DNA of 64,000 nucleotides from Streptomyces griseus (GTDB taxonomy: Bacteria > Actinomycetota > Actinomycetes > Streptomycetales > Streptomycetaceae), in assembly GCF_001715295.1 (NCBI RefSeq), contig NZ_MDKB01000005.1, forward strand, positions 125,645-189,644, read 5' to 3'. Both the position numbers and the translations under genes were made by a program. Under the pieces are notes generated by a model. The model was not told the origin of the DNA and made no database searches. It saw only the letters and a list, made by a program, of their open reading frames with translations. Below are positions 17,201 through 25,092 of the stretch, piece after piece (within the stretch, counting starts at the first letter, position 1; each line of letters starts with the position of its first letter).

Positions 17201-17373
17201 TCGGCGTCGCGCCCGCCGACCATCCGGAGAAGGCGGCCGAACGTCCCCTCCTCCCCCGGCGCGGGGTCCGGCGCGCCACCGCCGCCGTGCTGCTGGCCGC
17301 CGCCCTGCTCGCGGCAGCGGCCGCCCGGGCCCGGTGGCGCTGCCCGGCCCGCGTCCGCACCCACGGCCGCTGA
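14257..17373 (+). CDS. FAD/Fe-S 2-hydroxyacid dehydrogenase (YdiJ / D-lactate dehydrogenase type)
   Basis: 1038 residues, ATG with AAAGGAG upstream. N-terminal FAD-binding half (about 40-540): LSRGGGTSLAGQC and HCTLGGMIGNNSCGASAQ, then the FAD-oxidase C domain with SGEHGDGQARGEL. A ferredoxin-like section follows (about 570-660) with CRSHEGGVMCPSYR and CLACKGCKSDCPTG. The CCG-type domain lies at about 750-960, with VCCSLT, EPSC and EGCCGLAGNFG. The single-chain layout matches E. coli YdiJ, a D-2-hydroxyglutarate oxidising enzyme, and large D-lactate dehydrogenases. The last 35 residues hold a hydrophobic tail suggesting membrane contact. Electrons probably go to quinone. First of six co-directional genes. 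Confidence 0.88.
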   Translation: MHTESAADPAGRREPPGPGTAVDAAALERALRDRVRGEVRFDAGSRGAYATDGSNYRQVPIGVVVPHDLEAGAEAVAVCARFGAPVLSRGGGTSLAGQCTNSAVVIDWSKYCHHLLSVDADARTCVVEPGIVLDELNRQLAGQGLKFGPKPSTHSHCTLGGMIGNNSCGASAQAYGKTVDNVRRLEILTYDGLRCWVGPTSDEEFEAVVAEGGRRAALYEGLRGVTDRYLADIRRGYPDIPRRVSGYNLDSLLPEKGFDLARALVGSESTLVTVLRAELELVPVPAYEAMVVLGYPDICAAADDVPALLEHSSPEMLEALDGRMAQLMREEHSHLDSLDRFPAGDSWLLVQFSGGTREEADAQARDLLRALGRGEDDPSVAFSDDPRRERKLLSAREAGLGVTARPPDGRETWEGWEDSAVPPERLGDYLRDLKDLFAEFGYDHPSLYGHFGQGCVHTRIPFGLKTADGVASFRAFVERAADLVHSYGGSLSGEHGDGQARGELLTRMFGERLVEAFGEVKALFDPDNRMNPGKVVLPGRVDENLRLGPRWRPAAHDTHFGYPDDGHSFTRAVMRCVGIGNCRSHEGGVMCPSYRATGEEEHSTRGRSRLLFEMLGGHRDSAVTDGWRSEAVKDALDLCLACKGCKSDCPTGVDMATYKAEFLSHHYEGRLRPAAHYALGWLPLWARASRLAPRLTNAALHTPGVAPLAKRLAGVAAERDAPVLAEESFVQWWARRGTPVPDPQGPRTVVLWPDTFSNYFHPGIAKAAVRVLEDAGFQVAVPDRAVCCSLTLISTGQLATAKRVLSRTVEALRPWIEAGTPVVGLEPSCTAVFRADAPELMPENQDVQRLARQVRTFSELLVDDAPGDWRPPSLARTATVQTHCHQHAVMKFDADRELMRRAGIDAEVLDEGCCGLAGNFGFERGHHDLSMKIAEQGVLPAVRDASPAALILADGFSCRTQIEQGGTGRRAVHLAEALALGFGVAPADHPEKAAERPLLPRRGVRRATAAVLLAAALLAAAAARARWRCPARVRTHGR

Positions 17374-17428
17374 CCCCCGGGCCGCCTCCACCGACCACAC
17401 CACCTCCGCCCCGAGAAAGGCAGATCGC

Positions 17429-19267
17429 GTGTCCATCAAGGTGTCCGACTTCATCCTGCAGCGGCTGCGCGAATGGGACGTCGACCACGTCTTCGCGTAC
17501 GCCGGGGACGGCATCAACGGCCTCCTGGCCGCGTGGGGCCGTGCCGACGACAACCCCCGCTTCGTCCAGGCACGCCACGAGGAGATGGCCGCCTTCGAAG
17601 CGGTGGGGTACGCCAAGTTCTCCGGCAAGGTCGGGGTGTGCGCCGCCACCTCGGGGCCGGGCGCCATCCACCTGCTCAACGGTCTCTACGACGCGAAGCT
17701 GGACCACGTGCCGGTGGTGGCGATCGTCGGGCAGACCAACCGCAGCGCCATGGGCGGTTCCTACCAGCAGGAGGTCGACCTGCTGAGCCTGTACAAGGAC
17801 GTCGCCTCCGAGTTCTGCGAGATGGTGACCGTCCCCGAGCAGTTGCCCAACGTCATCGACCGGGCCATGCGGACCGCGTACGCCAAGCGCACGGTGACGG
17901 CCGTCGTGATCCCCGCCGACGTGCAGGAGCTGGACTACTCCCCGCCGACCCACGCGTTCAAGATGGTCCCCTCCAGCCTCGGCCTGGCGAAGTACGCGCC
18001 CGTCCCCGCGCCGGACGAGATCGCCCGCGCCGCCGAGGTGCTCAACGCCGGGGAGAAGGTGGCGGTCCTGATCGGGCAGGGTGCGACCGGTGCCCGGGCG
18101 GAGGTCGAGCAGCTCGCGGAACTGCTGGGCGCGGGCGTCGCCAAGGCCCTGCTCGGCAAGGACGCGCTACCCGACGACCTGCCGTACGTCACCGGTTCCA
18201 TCGGGCTGCTCGGTACCCGGCCGTCCTACGAGCTGATGCAGGACTGCGACACGCTCCTGGTCATCGGTTCGAGTTTCCCGTACACCCAGTTCCTGCCCGA
18301 GCTGGACCAGGCGCGGGCGGTACAGATCGACATCGACCCGTTCATGGTCGGGTTGCGCTACCCCTTCGAGGTGAACCTGGTCGGGGATGCCAAGGAGACG
18401 CTGAAGGCGCTGCTGCCCCGGCTGAAGCGCAAGAAGCACGGTGCCTGGCGCAAGAAGATCGAGAAGGACACCGCCCGCTGGTGGAAGGTCATGCAGCGGC
18501 GTGCCGCGGTCGAGGCCGACCCCGTCAACCCGGAGTACGTCGTGCACGCCCTGGACGCGCTGCTGCCGGACGACGTCATCCTGGCCGCCGACTCCGGATC
18601 GGCCGCCAACTGGTACGCCCGGCACCTGCGGCTGCGCGGGCAGATGCGCGGATCGCTCTCGGGCACGCTGGCCACCATGGGCCCGGGGGTGCCCTATGCG
18701 ATCGGGGCGAAGTTCGCCCACCCGGACCGCCCGGCGATCGCCCTCGTCGGGGACGGCGCGATGCAGATGAACGGGATGGCGGAGCTGATCACGGCGGCCA
18801 AGTACTGGCCCTCGTGGGGCGATCCCCGGCTGATCGTGGCGGTGCTGAACAACCAGGACCTCAACCAGGTCACCTGGGAGATGCGCGCGATGTCGGGTGC
18901 CCCGCAGTTCCTGCCCTCCCAGTCGATCCCGGACGTGCCCTACGCGGACTTCGCACGGTCGATCGGGCTCGACGGGGTCCGGGTGGAGAAGCCCGGGGAG
19001 GTGGAGGCGGCCTGGCACCGTGGCCTGGGCGCCGACCGCCCGTTCGTCATCGACTTCCGTACCGACCCGGCCGTCCCCCCGATCCCGCCGCACGCCAGCC
19101 TCGACCAGATCGAGGCGGCCGCCACCGCCATCCTCAAGGGGGACAGCGACCGGGAAGCGGTGGTCCGCCAGGGGCTGAAGGCGAAGGTCCAGGAGATGCT
19201 GCCCGGCCACCGGCACCGGACCGAGGGGCCGGGTGCCGGTGGCGGGGAAGACAAGGGCGGGAGGTGA
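17429..19267 (+). CDS. TPP-dependent pyruvate oxidase/dehydrogenase (PoxB-like)
   Basis: 612 residues from the GTG at 17429, which has GAGAAAGG 8 nt upstream. Three-domain TPP enzyme: N-terminal PYR domain with the catalytic Glu in RHEEMAAFEAVG and the SGPGAIHLLNG loop, central domain about 195-330, C-terminal PP domain with the ThDP motif GDGAMQMNG ending in AVLNN. Overall it resembles pyruvate:quinone oxidoreductases more than acetolactate synthases. It would decarboxylate pyruvate to acetate and pass electrons to quinone; FAD use is inferred. It ends with a GTGA overlap into the enolase-superfamily gene. Confidence 0.85.
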   Translation: MSIKVSDFILQRLREWDVDHVFAYAGDGINGLLAAWGRADDNPRFVQARHEEMAAFEAVGYAKFSGKVGVCAATSGPGAIHLLNGLYDAKLDHVPVVAIVGQTNRSAMGGSYQQEVDLLSLYKDVASEFCEMVTVPEQLPNVIDRAMRTAYAKRTVTAVVIPADVQELDYSPPTHAFKMVPSSLGLAKYAPVPAPDEIARAAEVLNAGEKVAVLIGQGATGARAEVEQLAELLGAGVAKALLGKDALPDDLPYVTGSIGLLGTRPSYELMQDCDTLLVIGSSFPYTQFLPELDQARAVQIDIDPFMVGLRYPFEVNLVGDAKETLKALLPRLKRKKHGAWRKKIEKDTARWWKVMQRRAAVEADPVNPEYVVHALDALLPDDVILAADSGSAANWYARHLRLRGQMRGSLSGTLATMGPGVPYAIGAKFAHPDRPAIALVGDGAMQMNGMAELITAAKYWPSWGDPRLIVAVLNNQDLNQVTWEMRAMSGAPQFLPSQSIPDVPYADFARSIGLDGVRVEKPGEVEAAWHRGLGADRPFVIDFRTDPAVPPIPPHASLDQIEAAATAILKGDSDREAVVRQGLKAKVQEMLPGHRHRTEGPGAGGGEDKGGR

Positions 19268-20391
19268 CGGCTCGTACGGGCGGTGGCACCGGCCCCGTCG
19301 TGGAGGAGGTCGGTGCGGCGGCGTACACCGTCCCCACCGGCGCGCCGGAGGCCGACGGCACCCTCGCGTGGAAGGCGACGACGCTCGTGGTGGTGCGGGT
19401 GCGCTCCGGCTCGACGACGGGGCTCGGCTACACCTACGGGGCCGCGCCCACCACAGGGGTGGTCGACGCGCTCCTCGCGCCGCGCGTGCGGGGCCGGTGC
19501 GCCTGGGACGTGCCCGCGGCCAACGAGGCGATGGCCCGGGCGGTGCGCAACGCGGGCCGGCCCGGTCTGGTCGCCGGTGCCCTCTCCGCCGTCGACCTGG
19601 CGCTGTGGGACCTCAAGGCCAGGCTGCTGGACCTGCCGCTGGCCGCTCTCCTGGGGGCGAGCCGCAGCGAGGTGCCGGTCTACGGCAGCGGCGGGTTCAC
19701 GACGTATGACGAAGCGGCCCAGGACCGTCAGTTGCGCACCTGGGCCGAGGACCAGGGCATCCCCCGGGTCAAGATCAAGATCGGTGAGTCCTGGGGTGCG
19801 GCGGAGGACCGCGACCGGGAGCGCGTCGCCCGGGCGCGGCGCAGCGTCGGCGACCGTACGGAGCTGTACGTCGACGCCAACGGCGCCTACGGGCCCAAGC
19901 AGGCCGTCCGGATGGCCCGCCACCTCGACGCCCACGGGGTGACCTGGTTCGAGGAGCCGGTCTCCTCGGACGACCTGGCGGGGCTGGCCGCGGTCCGGGC
20001 CGCCGTGGCGACGGACGTGGCGGCCGGGGAGTACGGCTACTCCCTGCCCTACTTCCATCACATGCTGGCGGCCGGGGCCGTGGACTGCCTCCAGGCCGAT
20101 GTGACGCGCTGCGGCGGCATCACCGTATGGCTGCGCGCCGCCGCACTGGCCGAGGCGGCGGGGATCGGGATCTCGGGGCACTGCGCCCCGCACGTCCACG
20201 CCCATGTGGCCGCGTCCGTGCCCAACCTCCGTCACCTCGAGTGGTTCCACGACCACGTGCGGATCGAACGGATGCTGTTCGACGGCGTCCTCGATCCGCA
20301 GGGCGGAAGCGTCCGGCCCACGGCGGCGGGTACCGCCGGGCACGGCCTGACACTGCGCCGGGGGGACGCGGAAGCGTACCGCGTGGCATGA
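19264..20391 (+). CDS. Mandelate racemase/muconate cycloisomerase-type enolase-superfamily enzyme
   Basis: 375 residues, GTG start overlapping the previous stop by 4 bases. N-terminal capping domain about 10-130, barrel 135-350. Barrel residues are intact: K170 and K172 (VKIKIGE), metal ligands D204 (YVDANGAY), E230 (WFEEPVSSDD) and E256 (AAGEYGY), then QADVTRCGG and SGHCAPHVHAH supplying the late His. The KxK plus His pattern fits a sugar-acid dehydratase or an epimerase. A sugar acid dehydratase would feed pyruvate-forming steps and so fit the neighbours, but the substrate is not known. Confidence 0.85.
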   Translation: MTARTGGGTGPVVEEVGAAAYTVPTGAPEADGTLAWKATTLVVVRVRSGSTTGLGYTYGAAPTTGVVDALLAPRVRGRCAWDVPAANEAMARAVRNAGRPGLVAGALSAVDLALWDLKARLLDLPLAALLGASRSEVPVYGSGGFTTYDEAAQDRQLRTWAEDQGIPRVKIKIGESWGAAEDRDRERVARARRSVGDRTELYVDANGAYGPKQAVRMARHLDAHGVTWFEEPVSSDDLAGLAAVRAAVATDVAAGEYGYSLPYFHHMLAAGAVDCLQADVTRCGGITVWLRAAALAEAAGIGISGHCAPHVHAHVAASVPNLRHLEWFHDHVRIERMLFDGVLDPQGGSVRPTAAGTAGHGLTLRRGDAEAYRVA

Positions 20392-20413
20392 GGACGAGGG
20401 AGAAGGGGAGAGC

Positions 20414-22213
20414 ATGGTGAGCGGCAGACACCCCACCGGGCCGCCGGCGCCGATGCCGATGCCGCAGAGTCTGCGGGACTACGCGCTGATCGCCGACGGC
20501 GAGCGCGGCGCGCTGATCGGACCGCACGGCGACGTCTCCTGGATGTGCGCCCCCCGCTGGGACTCCGACGCCGTCTTCTCCGGACTCATCGGCGGCGCCG
20601 GCCACTTCACCGTCGCTCCGGTGGGGCGCTACGTCTGGGGCGGCTACTACGAGAGCGGCTCCCTCATCTGGCGTAGCCGCTGGATCACCGAGGGGGGCGT
20701 CGTCGAGTGCCGCGAGGCGCTCGCCTTCCCTGGCGACACCCACCGAGCCGTACTGCTGCGCCGGGTCATCGCCGTGGAGGGGGCCGCACACGTCTCCGCG
20801 CGTCTGGAGCCCGCCCCGGGTTTCGGGGCCGAGGGGCCCGGCCGGCTGCGCCGCGAGAACGGGGACTGGGTGTCGCGGAGCGGCTCCCTGCACCTGCGCC
20901 TGGGCGGGGCCGGCGCCGCCCGTCCGGTCCGCGGCGGTCGCCGGACGACGGCTCTGGCCATGGACCTGCGCCTGGAGGCCGGGGACCACCACGACCTGGT
21001 GCTGGAGCTCTCCGACCGGCCCCTGCCGGCGAGGCCGGAGGCCGGGCACCTGTGGAGCGCGACGGCGGCGGCGTGGGCCCGGGCGGTGCCCGGCCTCGAC
21101 ATCACCCTGGCCCCCGAGGACGCCCGGCACTCCTACACCGTGCTGCGCGGACTCACCGCGGCCACCGGTGGCATGGTGGGGGCCGCCACCACGAGCCTCC
21201 CCGAACGTGCGGAGGCGGGGCGCAACTACGACTACCGGTACGTGTGGATCCGCGACCAGTGCTACGCGGGGCAGGCCGTCGCCGCCGCCGGGGACCACGC
21301 GCTGCTCGACGCCGCGGTGCGCTTCGTGTCGGAGCGCCTGCACGAGGACGGGGCCCGTATGGCGCCCGCGTACACCGTCACCGGCGGCCCGGTCCCCGAC
21401 CAGCGGACACTGGGTCTGCCCGGCTACCCGGGCGGTTACGACCGGGTCGGCAACTGGGTCAACCGCCAGTTCCAGCTCGACGCCTTCGGTGAGGCGCTCC
21501 TGCTCTTCGCCGCCGCCCACGCACGGGGACGACTGGACGCCGACGGGTGGCGGGCCGTGGACATCGCGGCCGGTGCCGTGGCCCTGCGCGGCGACGAGCC
21601 GGACGCCGGCATCTGGGAACTGGACGACCGGCGGTGGACCCACAGCCGGCTCATCTGCGCGGCGGGGCTGCGCGCCGTGGCCGGCGCGACCTCCTCACCG
21701 GGCAGGGCCGCGCGGTGGGCCGCCCTCGCCGACTCCCTGATCGCGCGGACGGCCGCCACGTGTCTGCACCCCACCGGACGCTGGCAGCGCTCCCCCGGCG
21801 ATCCGGGGCTCGACGCCTCGCTGCTCCTGCCACCGCTGCGCGGCGCCCTGCCGGCCGGGGATCCGCGGACGGTCGCGACCCTGCGTGCCTACACGGCCGA
21901 GCTGACCCGCGATCACTTCGCCTACCGCTTCCGGCACGACGGGCGTCCGCTGGAGGAGGCGGAGGGAGCGTTCCTGCTGTGCGGGTACGTGATGGCCCAG
22001 GCCGAGCACCAGCAGGGGCACCAGGAGGAAGCCCTGCGCTGGTTCGAACGCAACCGCTCGGCCTGCGGACCGCCCGGACTGTTCGCGGAGGAGTACGACA
22101 TCACCCAGCGCCAGCTGCGGGGCAACCTGCCCCAGGCGTTCGTCCACGCGCTGCTGCTGGAGACCGCCACCCGGCTGACCGCACCGCCGGGACAGCCCCG
22201 AGGAGAGAAGTGA
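20414..22213 (+). CDS. Glycoside hydrolase family 15 (glucoamylase/trehalase-like)
   Basis: 599 residues, ATG at 20414 with GGGGAG upstream. N-terminal beta-sandwich (about 15-240) starting with YALIADGERGALIGPHGDVS, then the (alpha/alpha)6 barrel. The substrate loop is NYDYRYVWIRDQ, general acid Glu in GIWELDDRRWTHSRL, and the second Glu probably in FAEEYD. No signal peptide, so it acts in the cytosol; this subtype includes actinobacterial trehalases and intracellular glucoamylases. It may release glucose from trehalose or a glycogen-like substrate for the oxidative enzymes around it. Confidence 0.87.
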   Translation: MVSGRHPTGPPAPMPMPQSLRDYALIADGERGALIGPHGDVSWMCAPRWDSDAVFSGLIGGAGHFTVAPVGRYVWGGYYESGSLIWRSRWITEGGVVECREALAFPGDTHRAVLLRRVIAVEGAAHVSARLEPAPGFGAEGPGRLRRENGDWVSRSGSLHLRLGGAGAARPVRGGRRTTALAMDLRLEAGDHHDLVLELSDRPLPARPEAGHLWSATAAAWARAVPGLDITLAPEDARHSYTVLRGLTAATGGMVGAATTSLPERAEAGRNYDYRYVWIRDQCYAGQAVAAAGDHALLDAAVRFVSERLHEDGARMAPAYTVTGGPVPDQRTLGLPGYPGGYDRVGNWVNRQFQLDAFGEALLLFAAAHARGRLDADGWRAVDIAAGAVALRGDEPDAGIWELDDRRWTHSRLICAAGLRAVAGATSSPGRAARWAALADSLIARTAATCLHPTGRWQRSPGDPGLDASLLLPPLRGALPAGDPRTVATLRAYTAELTRDHFAYRFRHDGRPLEEAEGAFLLCGYVMAQAEHQQGHQEEALRWFERNRSACGPPGLFAEEYDITQRQLRGNLPQAFVHALLLETATRLTAPPGQPRGEK

Positions 22214-22215
22214 GC

Positions 22216-23229
22216 ATGCCACAGACTGTCGTCATCACCGGTGCCAGCGCGGGCATCGGCCGGGCCGCCGCCCGGGCATTCGCCGCGCGTGGAGCGAACG
22301 TGGCGCTGCTCGCCCGGGGGCGGGCGGGGCTCGAGGCGGCGGCGCGCGAGGTCGAGGCGGCCGGCGGGCGGGCCCTGCCGATCCCCACGGACGTCGCGGA
22401 CCCGGCGCAGGTGGAGGCCGCAGCCGAGGCCGCCGAGGCGGAGTTCGGCAGGCTGGACGTCTGGGTCAACACCGCGTTCAGTTCGGTCTTCGCCCGGTTC
22501 ACCGACATCACCCCGGCGGAGTACGTCCGCACGACGGAGGTGACCTATCTCGGCTTCGTGAACGGCACCCGGGCCGCCCTCAGCCGCATGCTGCCGCAGG
22601 ACCACGGCGTCATCGTGCAGGTCGGGTCCGCGCTCGGGGACCGCTCCATCCCCCTGCAGTCCGCCTACTGCGGGGCCAAGCACGCCATCAACGGCTTCAC
22701 CTCGTCGGTGCGCACGGAACTCATGCACGAGGGCAGCGAGGTACAGCTCACCGTCGTGCAGATGCCGGCCGTCAACACGCCGCAGTTCTCCTGGGTCCTG
22801 TCCCGCCTCCCCAGGAAGCCCCAGCCGGTGGCGCCGATCTACCAGCCGGAGGTCGCGGCCCGGGCCGTCGTCCGGGCCGCCGACCACCCGCGGCGCAAGC
22901 AGTACTACGTCGGCGCGAGCACCGCCGTCACGGTCCTCGCCGACAAGATCGCGCCCGGGCTCCTCGACCGCTACCTGGCCAGGACCGGATTCCGTTCCCA
23001 GCAGACCGACGAGCCCGACTCCCCGGACCGCCCCCACAACCTCTGGCAGCCGCTGGACGACACGGACGGGCACGACCACGGCGCCCACGGCTCCTTCGAC
23101 GACCGGTCCCACCGGCACGCTCCCGAGCTGGTCCTCTCGTTCCACCCGCGGTGGACGGCCGCCGTCGGCTCCGCCGCACTGGCGGGGGCCGCCGCTCTGC
23201 TGACGCGGCGCCGCCGCGCCCGCAGGTAG
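22216..23229 (+). CDS. SDR with C-terminal membrane tail
   Basis: 337 residues from ATG 22216; a GTG at 22210 (overlapping the previous stop as GTGA) is an alternative. Classical SDR motifs: VVITGASAGIGRAAARAF, NTAF in place of NAG, Ser in VQVGSALGDRS, and YCGAKHAINGF. After about residue 250 comes a His/Asp-rich linker (DDTDGHDHGAHGSFDDRSHR) and a short hydrophobic helix followed by RRRRARR, a tail-anchor pattern. The protein is thus probably attached to the membrane. Substrate unknown; fifth gene of the block. Confidence 0.83.
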   Translation: MPQTVVITGASAGIGRAAARAFAARGANVALLARGRAGLEAAAREVEAAGGRALPIPTDVADPAQVEAAAEAAEAEFGRLDVWVNTAFSSVFARFTDITPAEYVRTTEVTYLGFVNGTRAALSRMLPQDHGVIVQVGSALGDRSIPLQSAYCGAKHAINGFTSSVRTELMHEGSEVQLTVVQMPAVNTPQFSWVLSRLPRKPQPVAPIYQPEVAARAVVRAADHPRRKQYYVGASTAVTVLADKIAPGLLDRYLARTGFRSQQTDEPDSPDRPHNLWQPLDDTDGHDHGAHGSFDDRSHRHAPELVLSFHPRWTAAVGSAALAGAAALLTRRRRARR

Positions 23230-23343
23230 CGGCGGGTCACACGAACGCGCGGGACACGGCGCCGCGCCGCGCGGGCATTACCCGGGAGGTGGGGGAGCCC
23301 TCGGACAGACTGGGGCGGGGGAAGCGGACGGAGACCCAGGCGG

Positions 23344-24999
23344 ATGCTGATGTCGAAGCGCAAGGCCCGGCTGAAGGACAGGGCGGGGCGGGCGGCGGCG
23401 AGGGGCGCGCAGGACCTCGACGCCCGTCTGCCGCTGAGCGAGGTGGCGCGCTCGGGGCTGCGCAAGGCCTTTCCCGACCACTGGTCCTTCCTGCTGGGCG
23501 AGCTCGCGCTCTACAGCTTCGTCGTCCTGCTGCTGACCGGTGTGTACCTGACGTTCTTCTTCCAGCCGTCCCTGGCGGAGTCGGTCTACCAGGGCTCCTA
23601 CGGACCGCTGCGGGGCGTGCGCGTCTCACAGGCGTACGCCTCCACCCTGCGGATCAGCTTCGACGTGCGCGGCGGTCTGCTGGTCCGTCAGATCCATCAC
23701 TGGGCCGCCCTCCTCTTCGTCGCGTCCATCGGCGTCCACATGCTGCGCGTCTTCTTCACCGGCGCCTTCCGCCGTCCGCGCGAGGTCAACTGGACGGTGG
23801 GGGTGACCATGTTCCTGCTGGCCCTCCTCGAAGGTTTCGCCGGCTACTCGCTCCCCGACGACCTGCTGTCGGGGACCGGGCTGCGCACGGCCCAGGGCAT
23901 CATGCTGTCGGTGCCCGTCGCCGGCACCTACCTCAGTTTTTTCGTCTTCGGCGGCGAGTTCCCCGGCGAGGACATCGTGGCCCGGCTCTATCCGGTGCAC
24001 ATCCTGCTCGTCCCCGGTCTCCTGCTGGCGCTGGTCTCGCTGCACCTGCTGCTCGTCGTCCACCTCAAGCACACGCAGTGGTCGGCGCCGGGCAGGACCG
24101 CCCGCAACGTGGTGGGCAAGCCCCTGTTCCCCCAGTACGCCGCCAAGTCGGCCGGGCTGTTCTTCCTCGTGTTCGGCGTGCTCGCCCTCATGGGCGCCGT
24201 CGCCCAGATCAACCCGATCTGGGACTACGGTCCCTACCGCACCGACCAGGTGTCCTCGGGCTCCCAGCCCGACTGGTACGTCGGCTTCCTGGAGGGCGCG
24301 CTGCGGCTGATGCCGGGCGTCGAGACGCGGCTGTGGGGGCACACCCTCATGTGGAATCCCCTGGTGCCGGGCGTCCTCCTGCCGGGGCTGCTCTTCCTGA
24401 TCCTGTACGCCTATCCCTTCTTCGAACGCTGGATCACCGGGGACACGGGCGAGAAACACCTCTGCGACCGTCCGCGGAACCGTCCCGTGCGCACGGCCCT
24501 CGGCGTGGCGGCCCTCTCGTGCTACACGGTGCTGCTCGTCGCCGGCGCACAGGACATCCTCGCGTTCGTCTCCGAGGTGCCGGTGCACACCCTGACCTGG
24601 ATCCTGCGGGTCGCCGTGTTCGCGGTGCCCGTCGCCGCGTTCCTGCTCACCCACCGGCTCTGCCTGGCGCTGCGCGCGCACGAACGGGAACTGGTCGCGG
24701 AGGGCGAACCCTCGGGCCTGGTGCGCCAGTCGGTGCAGGGCGGCTTCGAGCCGGGGCACGCCCGGCTGCCGGCGGACCGGCGGTACGTGATCCTGGCCCA
24801 GGAGACGCCGCGTCCCCGGCAGCCGGACACCCCTGCGGACAGCGGTGCCCGGAAGCACGCCGTGGAGCGGGTGCGGACCTCACTCAGCCGCTGGTACTAC
24901 CGGGACACCACCGACCTTCCGGCCACCGCCGGCGAGCGCCGGAGCATCGCGTCGGCCCTCGAAGGACCGGAGCGCGGGCACACGTCCGGCGCGGAGTGA
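23344..24999 (+). CDS. Cytochrome bc1-type cytochrome b subunit (orphan QcrB paralogue)
   Basis: 551 residues, ATG at 23344 (a second ATG two codons on is possible). Eight or nine membrane helices. Haem ligand pairs are present at the right spacing: IHHWAALLFVASIGVH (H-x13-H) and VHILLVPGLLLALVSLH (H-x14-H). The quinol-site motif is PDWY where the canonical form is PEWY. A soluble C-terminal extension of about 80 residues matches actinobacterial QcrB. There is no QcrA (Rieske) or QcrC within the window, so it must work with subunits from elsewhere or alone. It ends the six-gene oxidative block. Confidence 0.9.
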   Translation: MLMSKRKARLKDRAGRAAARGAQDLDARLPLSEVARSGLRKAFPDHWSFLLGELALYSFVVLLLTGVYLTFFFQPSLAESVYQGSYGPLRGVRVSQAYASTLRISFDVRGGLLVRQIHHWAALLFVASIGVHMLRVFFTGAFRRPREVNWTVGVTMFLLALLEGFAGYSLPDDLLSGTGLRTAQGIMLSVPVAGTYLSFFVFGGEFPGEDIVARLYPVHILLVPGLLLALVSLHLLLVVHLKHTQWSAPGRTARNVVGKPLFPQYAAKSAGLFFLVFGVLALMGAVAQINPIWDYGPYRTDQVSSGSQPDWYVGFLEGALRLMPGVETRLWGHTLMWNPLVPGVLLPGLLFLILYAYPFFERWITGDTGEKHLCDRPRNRPVRTALGVAALSCYTVLLVAGAQDILAFVSEVPVHTLTWILRVAVFAVPVAAFLLTHRLCLALRAHERELVAEGEPSGLVRQSVQGGFEPGHARLPADRRYVILAQETPRPRQPDTPADSGARKHAVERVRTSLSRWYYRDTTDLPATAGERRSIASALEGPERGHTSGAE

Positions 25000-25006
25000 A
25001 GGCTCC

Positions 25007-25043
25007 GGGGCGGCCTCGGCCGGAAAGGGCCGGACTCCGCCCC
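25007..25043. terminator. Hairpin between convergent qcrB-like and glycosyltransferase genes
   Basis: GGGGCGG at 25007-25013 pairs with CCGCCCC at 25037-25043, enclosing a GGCC/GGCC inner stem. No T tract; it may serve both directions. Confidence 0.45.
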
Positions 25044-25092
25044 GCCGGGCGTGGGCCGGGCTGACCTGCGCAGCCGCCCCGAACCGTGGCGG

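Noticed and set aside
17165..17428. Longer N terminus for the TPP enzyme
   Set aside because: Those 88 codons overlap the end of the dehydrogenase gene and are low-complexity; the GTG at 17429 has a good ribosome binding site and matches the family start.
15007..17679. Minus-strand frame of 890 codons opposite the FAD/Fe-S dehydrogenase
   Set aside because: No recognisable domain and codon bias of a shadow frame; the plus strand has complete FAD and Fe-S motifs.
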